21,368 nucleotides of DNA from CAYTTR01 sp964440805 (GTDB lineage Bacteria; Acidobacteriota; Aminicenantia; Aminicenantales; Aminicenantaceae), in the NCBI GenBank assembly GCA_964440805.1, contig CAYTTR010000041.1:1-21368 (forward strand), given 5' to 3'. A model generated the notes under the pieces. That model saw nothing but the letters and a program-made list of their open reading frames with translations. It did not search any database and was not told the origin of the DNA. How positions within the stretch are numbered: position 1 is the stretch's first letter; the number at the start of each line of letters is the position of its first letter. This document shows, in pieces, positions 1 through 5,989 of this stretch. A program made the position numbers and the translations under genes.

Positions 1-28
1 TTGCGTTTATTGCGTTTGTTGCGTTCAT
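1..28 (-). CDS. possible 5' end of a leftward gene running off the window
   Basis: On the minus strand an ATG at 28-26 opens a frame reading M-N-A-T-N-A-I-N-A and stays open to the window edge. It lies downstream of a good leftward promoter (183-211). The kinase gene at 10844 starts in the same way, inside a sister array with M-N-A-S-N-A-I. Only nine codons are visible, there is no Shine-Dalgarno sequence, and a longer open frame from an ATG at 137 in another phase is an alternative. Calling a gene here is inference from the parallel. Confidence 0.2.
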
Positions 29-72
29 TGCGTTTATTGCGTTTGTTGCGTTTATTGCGTTGGTTGCGTTTG
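1..72. repeat. 9-bp tandem repeat array (TTGCGTTTR units), cut by window edge
   Basis: Eight consecutive 9-bp units run from base 1 to 72, all beginning TTGCGTT and varying only in the last two bases (TA, TG, CA, TA, TG, TA, GG, TG). The array is open on the left, so its full length is unknown. Read on the minus strand it encodes N-A-I/N-A-T tripeptides and contains an ATG at 28-26. The 16 bases around that ATG (19-34) are identical to those around the start codon of the kinase gene at 10844. The unit is close to the reverse complement of the AACGCTATA units at 10802-10864. Confidence 0.95.
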
Positions 73-169
73 CTCGAGGTTAGTGAGGTGGTGGGATTTG
101 TTGAGTGGGAAGGAGTTTTTGAGCTGGAAATAGTCATATGAGTATTTCGTGGGATTTTTCCCTGATTTA

Positions 170-184
170 ATTAGGATTCCTAAT
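170..184. promoter_or_regulatory. palindrome over a transcription start, possible operator
   Basis: Two 7-base arms (ATTAGGA and TCCTAAT) flank a single central base. The palindrome overlaps the -10 box and the predicted start point (about 176) of the leftward promoter at 183-211, which is where a repressor would bind. No regulator gene is visible. Confidence 0.35.
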
Positions 185-211
185 ATTAAAGATATTTTCC
201 CTTCTTGTCAA
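183..211 (-). promoter_or_regulatory. sigma-70-type promoter reading leftward out of the window
   Basis: Read on the minus strand, a perfect TTGACA (211-206) and TAATAT (188-183, 4 of 6 matches to the consensus) are separated by exactly 17 bp. The predicted start is near 176. It would transcribe through the 9-bp repeat array into a gene beyond the left edge. The REP-like element at 221-260 abuts it upstream. Confidence 0.55.
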
Positions 212-220
212 CGGGCAAAC

Positions 221-260
221 GGGGGACGTTCCCCAAAGGGACATCCCTTACCCTGAAAAA
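221..260 (+). repeat. REP-like element, copy a
   Basis: This is a full copy of the dispersed element. It begins with five G, has a GGGGA/TCCCC hairpin, then an AAGGGA/TCCCTT hairpin, and ends CCCTGAAAAA. Related copies lie at 1205-1220 (partial), 7967-8000, 8046-8083 (inverted) and 11902-11940. After this copy comes an A+T-rich stretch (about 267-300) with AACTTCTTTT and AAGTTC blocks. Similar blocks fill the spacer of the 7967-8083 pair, so this may be half of a former pair. Confidence 0.85.
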
Positions 261-271
261 CATGCTGTGCA

Positions 272-568
272 TTAACTTCTTTTATTTATATAAGTTCTGC
301 TTGTTCTCATCTCCACTTTTTGAGTATTATGCCGAATACGATACACTTCTGGAGGCTTATTTTCAGATGAAACTGGCTGTAGCATGATGAAGGAAATACA
401 CCTAAAAAAAGATTTCAATTTGGTCTTGACATCCAGACCATTTCCATTTTCTAATGCAGATGTCTTACAGCAGTTGTTTTTTCCAATGAACAAATTAAAT
501 TGTTTAAAGTCCTCAAGCTTTATATCGGAGATTCCTCTAAATCTTTGTATATGAATATTTTTAAACAT
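272..568 (-). pseudogene. remnant of an AAA/OLD-like ATPase
   Basis: The first 40 or so residues of this 98-codon frame look like the N-terminus of AAA_15/OLD-type ATPases: a start of the form M-F-K-N-I-x-I-x-x-F-R-G-I, followed by F-N-L-F-I-G-K-N-N. The P-loop reads G-K-N-N-C-C-K-T, so the essential glycine before Lys-Thr is Cys. After residue 42 the similarity ends. A short tail (about residues 70-98) could be the far C-terminus of the same protein, joined by an internal deletion, but this is a guess. Family members are usually over 350 residues. There is no clear ribosome binding site, and a REP-like element sits just past the stop. A decayed gene in an AT-rich patch beside a tRNA fits loss of an acquired island. 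Confidence 0.55.
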
Positions 569-876
569 ACGTTAGTATTATTAAATTTAATAAAATAAAA
601 CAAGAAGTAAATGTGCTTATACCTGTGTATCAGTTTTTAACCAAGAATGCCAAAACATGGCTAAAATAGTAACCTTTTGCAGTCTAAAATCCAATGAAGA
701 CCCAAAATTTTGTAGTCAATCTGATTTTTTCTAAACCAAATTTTTGCCATTCAAAACCAATTTATATAGGATAGAGATTTGCCATTCTTTTGCCATTTTC
801 GGCTTAAAATAACTCAAAATAACCAACTATGGCTAAACTGTACTTTGAGGAAAACTCTTTAAAATAAAGGAGTTAC
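569..876. other. AT-rich intergenic stretch with short direct repeats
   Basis: No credible gene is visible. The stretch is markedly richer in A+T than the operons around it. TTTGCCATT occurs three times (743-751, 778-786, 789-797), with a TATATA stretch between the first two. ATGGCTAAA occurs twice (around 658-666 and 830-838). Next to the tRNA, 853-874 can form an imperfect AACTCcTTT/AAAGAGTT hairpin on the minus strand followed by TTTTCC, a weak terminator candidate for the tRNA-Arg transcript. Confidence 0.5.
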
Positions 877-953
877 TGGCGCGCCTGGAGAGACTCGAAC
901 TCCCGACCCGCTGCTTAGAAGGCAGCTGCTCTGTCCAACTGAGCTACAGGCGC
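877..953 (-). tRNA. tRNA-Arg (anticodon TCT)
   Basis: Read on the minus strand, the acceptor arm GCGCCTG pairs with CAGGCGC. TAGCTC follows as positions 8-13 at the base of the D arm. The anticodon stem GCTGC/GCAGC carries loop CTTCTAA, giving anticodon TCT, which reads AGA. GTTCGAGTC forms the T arm. Discriminator G is followed by an encoded CCA (879-877). All arms are intact. Confidence 0.95.
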
Positions 954-993
954 GCTCTCTTTTATCTAATCTAAATGGCTCTTTTTTTTATCT

Positions 994-1022
994 ATTATAA
1001 AGATTCTCGAATCCTACCTGAA
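994..1022 (-). promoter_or_regulatory. promoter candidate for tRNA-Arg
   Basis: On the minus strand a perfect TATAAT (999-994) lies 17 bp from TTCAGG (1022-1017, 3 of 6 matches to the -35 consensus). The predicted start near 987 leaves a 5' leader of about 34 bases before the mature tRNA. The -35 box is poor, so tRNA-Arg may also be read through from the tRNA-Pro promoter. Confidence 0.45.
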
Positions 1023-1031
1023 TCCCGGCAA

Positions 1032-1106
1032 TCGGGGAGACCGGATTTGAACCGATGACCTCCTGCTCCCAAGGCAGGCGCGCTAACCAAGCTGCGCTAC
1101 TCCCCG
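1032..1106 (-). tRNA. tRNA-Pro (anticodon TGG)
   Basis: On the minus strand, acceptor CGGGGAG pairs with CTCCCCG. TAGCGC opens the D arm. The anticodon stem CCTGC/GCAGG carries loop CTTGGGA, so the anticodon is TGG. GGTTCAAATCC forms the T arm and the discriminator is A. The terminal CCA is not encoded, unlike in the neighbouring tRNA-Arg, so it must be added by tRNA nucleotidyltransferase. Confidence 0.95.
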
Positions 1107-1169
1107 GATTAATCAACCTTAAATTCAAAAATAACACAAACTCTCATCACCAGGCTTTAAAGCCATGAA

Positions 1170-1198
1170 ATCTTAGCAAATGAGCTTTTTATTGTCAA
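1170..1198 (-). promoter_or_regulatory. promoter candidate for tRNA-Pro (and tRNA-Arg)
   Basis: On the minus strand a perfect TTGACA (1198-1193) lies 17 bp from TAAGAT (1175-1170, 4 of 6). Transcription would start near 1163, about 57 bases ahead of tRNA-Pro. The 12-bp palindrome GGCTTTAAAGCC (1153-1164) sits at the start point. No intrinsic terminator separates this promoter from the end of mutL. Confidence 0.5.
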
Positions 1199-1204
1199 TC
1201 AGAA

Positions 1205-1220
1205 GGGGGGACGTTCCCCC
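1205..1220 (+). repeat. partial REP-like element, copy b
   Basis: Only the first hairpin of the element remains (six G, ACGTT, five C), directly after the mutL stop codon (1224-1222). On the plus strand it is followed by a T-rich run, but no rightward gene precedes it. On the minus strand it could act as a weak 3' stem for the mutL operon transcript. Confidence 0.65.
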
Positions 1221-1221
1221 T

Positions 1222-2916
1222 TTATCTTTTAAGGTTTTTTTCGATTTCTTTGCGGGAGAGTTTGAGCATCACCGGCCGGCCATGGGGGCAAAGTGAAGGA
1301 TTGCTGGTTTTAAAAAGCTCCTCCACCAAGTAATTCATCCTGGAAAAAGAAAGAGGCTCGCCGGCCTTGACCGCTGTTTTACAAGCCATGGTGGCCAGAA
1401 GCTTTTTCTTTTTCTCCTCGAGGCCTCCCTCCTTAATATCTTCCAGCAGCGAAAGGAAAATGTTCTTAGCGTCTTCTTCCTTCAAAATGTCCGGCAACTC
1501 TTTTAAGGCAAAACTCCTTTGTCCCATGTCTTCTGCCCTGAAACCCGCCTCCTCCAGCAGTGCTCCATTTTCCTCAAGGCTTAAAATCTGGGCTGGAGAA
1601 AGTTCTACCAAGGGCGGAATTAGAAGAGTTTTCACCGGCCACTTTTTCTTTTCATGTATTTTTTTGTAATTTTCAAAAAGAATCCGCTCGTGAGCATTAT
1701 GCTGGTCTATAACAAGTAATCCTTCTTCACTTTCAACAACTATGTACATTCCTGCCGCCTGACCTAAAACCCGGTGGTGCGGCCTGGCCTCTTCTGAGGA
1801 AGGAAGCCTTTCTTCCCGGGGAGAAAAAGAAGTCTCAAAAGGCGTCTGCCAGCTCCCCGGAAGCGGCTTCTCCTTAACCTCAGATGGCGAAGCCTCTGCA
1901 GCGGAGGCTACAGAGGCTTCTTTAATCCCCATTTCCCGGCGAAGTCCGAGCTCCACACCGCGCCTTACTAAATGGAAAACGGTCTGGGAGCTTCGGAAGC
2001 GTACCTCTGCTTTGGCCGGATGGACGTTTACGTCAAGCTCACGAGGAGGAATTTTCAGAAACAACCAGGCTTCGGGATGCCTGTCTTTTTCCATAAAACC
2101 CCGGTAGGCTTGACTTAAAGCAGATTGAAGCAGGCGGTCTTTAACCCAGCGCCTGTTGACAAAAAACATCTGGTGAGCCCGGTCACCCCGTCCGGTTAGA
2201 GGTCTTGAAGCAAAGCCTGAAAGCAGGTAGTCACCATCCTTGAGCTCAATTTCCACCAGGCGTTCCAGAACGTCCCTTCCATAGATCTGGAAGAGCCGCT
2301 CCTTTAATGATTCCACTCCGGGATAGTGAAAGACTTCTCTGCTTCCACGACGGAGCAGGAACCGTTTCTCCGGATTAACCAGGGCCGATGCCGTCAAAAA
2401 GCGCACTGCCTGTTTCAGTTCAGACTGGTCGGATTTAAGAAATTTTCTCCGGGCCGGAAGATTGAAAAAAAGATTCCGCACCTCAACACTTGTTCCTCTG
2501 GGGAAAGCAATGTCTTCAACTTCAAGCAAGCATTCACCTTCCCGGCGGATAAGAACGCCCTTTCTTCCATCAACAGAAGTCTTCATCACCACCCGGGAGA
2601 CAGCGGAAATACTGGGAAGAGCCTCCCCCCTGAAACCCAGGGTCATTATTTGCTGCAAATCTTCTTCTGAGGAAATCTTGCTGGTGGAATGTCTTTCGAA
2701 ACAGAGCCGGGCATCCTCCCGACTCATACCGGCGCCGTTATCAACAACTCTGATCAGGCTTTTTCCGCCGTTAATTAATTCAACCCTGATATCAAAGGCG
2801 CCGGCATCAAGGGAGTTTTCAACTAATTCCTTGACCACAGAAGCAGGCCGTTCGATAACCTCTCCGGCTGCGATCTTTCCGGCTATTTCCTGGGGAAGAC
2901 GGATAATCTTATTCAT
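1222..2916 (-). CDS. mutL: DNA mismatch repair protein MutL
   Basis: MutL links mismatch recognition by MutS to strand removal. The N-terminal GHKL ATPase shows E-N-S-L-D-A-G-A, D-N-G-A-G-M and G-F-R-G-E-A-L in order within the first 105 residues. The C-terminal domain has the metal-binding endonuclease motif (D-Q-H-N-A-H-E-R plus a Glu four residues on, near residue 400), A-C-K-T-A-V-K-A-G and C-P-H-G-R-P near the end. This makes it the endonuclease type found where MutH is absent. From ATG 2916 it has 564 residues, a normal length. A GTG at 2925 overlapping the mtaB stop (GTGA) would add three residues; I prefer the ATG because family members begin close to K-I-I-R-L-P. It is the last gene of the rpiB-mutL operon. 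No mutS is in the window. Confidence 0.96.
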   Translation of the reverse strand: MNKIIRLPQEIAGKIAAGEVIERPASVVKELVENSLDAGAFDIRVELINGGKSLIRVVDNGAGMSREDARLCFERHSTSKISSEEDLQQIMTLGFRGEALPSISAVSRVVMKTSVDGRKGVLIRREGECLLEVEDIAFPRGTSVEVRNLFFNLPARRKFLKSDQSELKQAVRFLTASALVNPEKRFLLRRGSREVFHYPGVESLKERLFQIYGRDVLERLVEIELKDGDYLLSGFASRPLTGRGDRAHQMFFVNRRWVKDRLLQSALSQAYRGFMEKDRHPEAWLFLKIPPRELDVNVHPAKAEVRFRSSQTVFHLVRRGVELGLRREMGIKEASVASAAEASPSEVKEKPLPGSWQTPFETSFSPREERLPSSEEARPHHRVLGQAAGMYIVVESEEGLLVIDQHNAHERILFENYKKIHEKKKWPVKTLLIPPLVELSPAQILSLEENGALLEEAGFRAEDMGQRSFALKELPDILKEEDAKNIFLSLLEDIKEGGLEEKKKKLLATMACKTAVKAGEPLSFSRMNYLVEELFKTSNPSLCPHGRPVMLKLSRKEIEKNLKR

Positions 2917-2921
2917 TTCTA

Positions 2922-4166
2922 TCACTCAATCACGAGTTTGCCCCAGGTTGCTTTCTCCTCCACTCTTGCGATTTTGATTCGCACCGGCTCCCTTTCTCCG
3001 GCCGGATATTTAGCAACTCTTACTTTAAGGTAGTTACCGGTCAGAACCTCGGCATATTTTTCTTTCTCCTGAATGACCACAGCCTTTAGTTCCCGGCCCA
3101 GAAAGCGGCACCGGAATTCCAGGTCTTTCTTTTTACTTAGAGCCCGGAGTTTTGAGGACCGGAGTTTTTTCACTTCTTCTGGAACCTGGGAAAGAGCAGC
3201 CGCCCGGGTTCCGGGCCGGCACGAATAGCTGAACACATGAAAATAGTTTAGATGAGAATCTGCTAAGAAACAAAAAGTCTCTTCATGTTCACTATCTGTC
3301 TCCCGGGGAAAACCAGTCAAAATATCACAGCCCAGTGAAGCCTGGGGATTTTTCTTTTGGAAATCCTTCAGGATTTTCCGGTAATAAGAAACCTGATTAC
3401 CCCTTCCCATCCGGCGCAGAACTTCATCTGAGCCGCTTTGCAGGGAAAAATGAAAATGGGGACAAATGCGCGGATTAGAACAAAGAAAATCAATCAATTC
3501 CTCATTCAAAAAGCGGGGATCCAGAGTTCCCAGGCGGAGGCGGGCCGGCTCAGCTCTTTCCGCCAGTTCCCGGAGAAGGTCAAGCAGGGAATAATGAGAA
3601 TTCTTTTCCCGGCCGTAGAGACAGATATGGACGCCCGTCAAAACCAGCTCCCTGAATCCCTGCTGCAAAGCTTCTTCCACCTGGGTGAATATCTTTTCCT
3701 TCGGCAGGCTGCGGCTGTTACCCCTCACATGAGGAACAATACAAAAAGTGCAGCGGTAGTTGCATCCATCCTGGATTTTTAGAAAAGCCCGGGAACGGTA
3801 CGGCCTTCCGTTTCTTTTAGGGAAAAGAGACAGGCAAGAGATATCTTCAATGACTTTATCCTTTTCCCGGTTAGAATAAATATGCCAGGATTCAGGTAAT
3901 TTATTCAGGAAAGAGGGAGCTCTTTCCGTCAGGCAGCCGGTAACAAGCACCTTAGCCTGAGGATTTTCTCTTACCATTTTATTCAGAAATCTCCTCACAT
4001 CCCGGTCAGCCCGGTGGGTTAGAGTACAGGTATTAACTATGACTAAATCGCTCTTTTCAGCTTCCGGTGTAAACTGCCATCCTTTCTTCCGCAGCAGTTC
4101 GCTCCACTCAAAGGCTTCGGACTGGTTTACCCGGCAGCCGAAAACCTGAACTGAAAACAGGTTCAT
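2922..4166 (-). CDS. mtaB: tRNA methylthiotransferase, MtaB type
   Basis: MtaB adds a methylthio group to threonylcarbamoyl-adenosine at position 37 of ANN-decoding tRNAs. The 414-residue protein has the three-part fold of the family. The UPF0004 domain has cysteines 11, 47 and 78 for one iron-sulfur cluster. The radical SAM core has the C-x3-C-x2-C motif at 135, 139 and 142. A C-terminal TRAM-like region covers roughly residues 350-410. The segment L-T-G-V-H-I-C-L-Y-G matches the MtaB branch better than MiaB or RimO. Its ATG overlaps the purE stop by 4 bp (ATGA), so translation is probably coupled. The iron-sulfur clusters fit an anaerobe. The branch assignment comes from motif reading only. 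Confidence 0.9.
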   Translation of the reverse strand: MNLFSVQVFGCRVNQSEAFEWSELLRKKGWQFTPEAEKSDLVIVNTCTLTHRADRDVRRFLNKMVRENPQAKVLVTGCLTERAPSFLNKLPESWHIYSNREKDKVIEDISCLSLFPKRNGRPYRSRAFLKIQDGCNYRCTFCIVPHVRGNSRSLPKEKIFTQVEEALQQGFRELVLTGVHICLYGREKNSHYSLLDLLRELAERAEPARLRLGTLDPRFLNEELIDFLCSNPRICPHFHFSLQSGSDEVLRRMGRGNQVSYYRKILKDFQKKNPQASLGCDILTGFPRETDSEHEETFCFLADSHLNYFHVFSYSCRPGTRAAALSQVPEEVKKLRSSKLRALSKKKDLEFRCRFLGRELKAVVIQEKEKYAEVLTGNYLKVRVAKYPAGEREPVRIKIARVEEKATWGKLVIE

Positions 4167-4654
4167 AATTGCATCTTGACCCGGCGGCCGCTTTCCTCCA
4201 CCTGCTTGATCATTTTCTTCCGGTGTTCTTCAAGTTTCTCTTGAAGCGCATTGTCTTTAAGGCTGAGAATCTGTATTGCCAGAAGGGCTGCATTGGCTGC
4301 TCCTGCTTTTCCTATCCCCATACAGGCAACCGGAACACCTTGGGGCATCTGAACCGTAGAAAGCAAAGCATCTAGCCCGCCAAGGGTCTGTCCGCCAACC
4401 GGAACGCCGATTACCGGGCGGACAGTGTGGGCAGCCACCACTCCTCCTAAGTGAGCCGCCTTTCCGGCACAAGTTATAAAGACCTCCACTCCGGCTTCCT
4501 GCCAACTCTGAACAAGAGACGCTGTTCGCTCCGGCGAGCGGTGGGCTGATGTGACCTCCACTGTATAAGGTATTTCAAACTCCCGGAAAATTTTAACTGC
4601 TTCCAGGGCAATAGCCAAATCTGATTCACTTCCCATAAACAAAGCGACTTTCAT
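4163..4654 (-). CDS. purE: 5-(carboxyamino)imidazole ribonucleotide mutase PurE
   Basis: PurE makes 4-carboxy-AIR in de novo purine synthesis. The 163-residue protein shows M-G-S-E-S-D near the N-terminus and S-A-H-R-S-P-E (residues 36-42) with the catalytic-region His38. Later motifs are A-A-H-L-G-G-V-V-A-A and L-L-S-T-V-Q-M-P-x-G-V-P-V-A. This is the class I pattern, which normally needs N5-CAIR made by PurK, and no purK is present here. The loop reads G-G-Q-T-L-G-G-L-D, somewhat different from the common form. The ATG overlaps the purD stop (ATGA), and its own stop overlaps the mtaB start. Confidence 0.93.
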   Translation of the reverse strand: MKVALFMGSESDLAIALEAVKIFREFEIPYTVEVTSAHRSPERTASLVQSWQEAGVEVFITCAGKAAHLGGVVAAHTVRPVIGVPVGGQTLGGLDALLSTVQMPQGVPVACMGIGKAGAANAALLAIQILSLKDNALQEKLEEHRKKMIKQVEESGRRVKMQL

Positions 4655-5931
4655 TGTTGCTCCTCCTTCAAAGCCCCTATATCCCGGCGGAAATGGACAG
4701 CTTCAAAGTAAATTTTTCCGCAGGCCTGGTAAATTTTGGACATAGTCTCGGTCAGGTTTTCTTCTGAAGCACAGACATTGAGAACCCGGCCTCCATCGGT
4801 GTAGTTATCGTTTTTTTCCAGCTTGGTTCCGGCATGAAATATGACCACCCCGGGAATTTCCGAGGCTTCTTTCAATCCTTCTATTTTTTTCCCTTTCTCA
4901 TATTTCAGGGGATAGCCACCGGATGCCATAACCACACATCCTGAGGGCTTGGAACTCCACTCAACTTTTTCATCAAGAACATTGCCTTCCATGGCCGAAA
5001 TGATGAGATCAAGCAGGTCCGATTTCAGACGGAGCATCTGGGGCTGGGTTTCAGGATCTCCAAACCGGCAGTTGTATTCCAGCACCTTGGGTCCTTCGGC
5101 CGTCAACATCAATCCAACGTAAAGAACGCCTGTGTACTTTCTTCCTTCTTCCAGCATTCTGGTTACAGTGGGAAAGACGATTACTTTCATGACCTCATTA
5201 AACAAGTCTTTGTTGATATACGGAGATGGGGAGATGGCTCCCATTCCTCCTGTGTTAGGACCCTTATCTCCATCGTATGCCGCTTTATGGTCCATTGTGG
5301 TGACTAGGGGAGACACCTTGACTCCATCTGTCACTACAATAAAGGAAGCTTCTTCGCCCCTAAGAAATTCTTCAATGACCACTCTTTTCCCGGCCTCTCC
5401 GAACTTCTTTTCCACCATGATTATTTCAATCGCTTCTTCTGCTTTAATCATGCCCCGGCAGATTATAACTCCTTTTCCGGCAGCCAAGCCGTCAGCTTTA
5501 ATGACCACAGGAAAGCCAAGTTCGCCTGATCTTACAATCTCCCTGGCTTCCTCCGGGGTGTCTGCCACCTTGTAACGGGAGGTAGGAATTTGGTGACGCT
5601 CCATGAACTGTTTCGAAAAAACCTTGCTCCCTTCAAGCTCGGCTGCATTTTTTCTCGGCCCGAATGCTTTCAATTCTTTTCCCTGGAAAAAATCAACCAA
5701 TCCCATAGTCAGGGGAAGCTCTGGCCCAACAATGGTTAAATCAATTTCCTCTTTTTCCGCAAAATCTGCTAATCCCTGAATATCTTCGGCCGGAATAGGG
5801 ATATTGGTACCTAAGGATTCGGTTCCGCCGTTTCCGGGAGCACAAAATATTTTTTTAACCTTTGAATTTTGGGCGATTTTCCAGGCAAGGGCATGCTCCC
5901 TGCCTCCTGAACCGACAACTAAAACTTTCAT
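4651..5931 (-). CDS. purD: phosphoribosylamine-glycine ligase PurD
   Basis: This is GAR synthetase, which joins glycine to 5-phosphoribosylamine with ATP, the second step of purine synthesis. The 426-residue length is normal. The N-terminus has G-S-G-G-R-E-H-A-L and A-P-G-N-G-G-T-E. The ATP-grasp region has K-A-D-G-L-A-A-G-K-G-V, G-G-M-G-A-I-S-P and L-E-Y-N-C-R-F-G-D-P-E-T-Q. The start is well supported by a purine-rich site (GAGGGAGAG) a few bases upstream. It lies 58 bp downstream of the glyA-like gene, whose product would make the glycine used here, and overlaps purE by 4 bp. Confidence 0.96.
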   Translation of the reverse strand: MKVLVVGSGGREHALAWKIAQNSKVKKIFCAPGNGGTESLGTNIPIPAEDIQGLADFAEKEEIDLTIVGPELPLTMGLVDFFQGKELKAFGPRKNAAELEGSKVFSKQFMERHQIPTSRYKVADTPEEAREIVRSGELGFPVVIKADGLAAGKGVIICRGMIKAEEAIEIIMVEKKFGEAGKRVVIEEFLRGEEASFIVVTDGVKVSPLVTTMDHKAAYDGDKGPNTGGMGAISPSPYINKDLFNEVMKVIVFPTVTRMLEEGRKYTGVLYVGLMLTAEGPKVLEYNCRFGDPETQPQMLRLKSDLLDLIISAMEGNVLDEKVEWSSKPSGCVVMASGGYPLKYEKGKKIEGLKEASEIPGVVIFHAGTKLEKNDNYTDGGRVLNVCASEENLTETMSKIYQACGKIYFEAVHFRRDIGALKEEQQ

Positions 5932-5989
5932 CGCTCTCTCCCTCTATTGTTCCATTAAATTTTTTCCTTGAAAAGACGGCGATTTATTT

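Noticed and set aside
1..137. Minus-strand open frame from ATG 137 reading Ser/Thr-rich then K-R-N repeats to the edge
   Set aside because: Low complexity, no ribosome binding site, and the K-R-N part is just the 9-bp array in another phase. The N-A-I phase has a parallel at the kinase gene and is preferred.
205..387. Plus-strand 60-codon frame over the REP-like element
   Set aside because: It is mostly the translated repeat plus AT-rich sequence, opposite to the ATPase remnant, with no family likeness.
4163..4654. PurE as a class II AIR carboxylase because purK is absent from the cluster
   Set aside because: The A-A-H-L-G-G and V-Q-M-P motifs follow class I; purK may lie elsewhere in the genome.
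5132..5575. Plus-strand frame of 147 codons inside purD
   Set aside because: Antisense shadow of a clearly functional ATP-grasp enzyme; serine/proline-rich with no domain.
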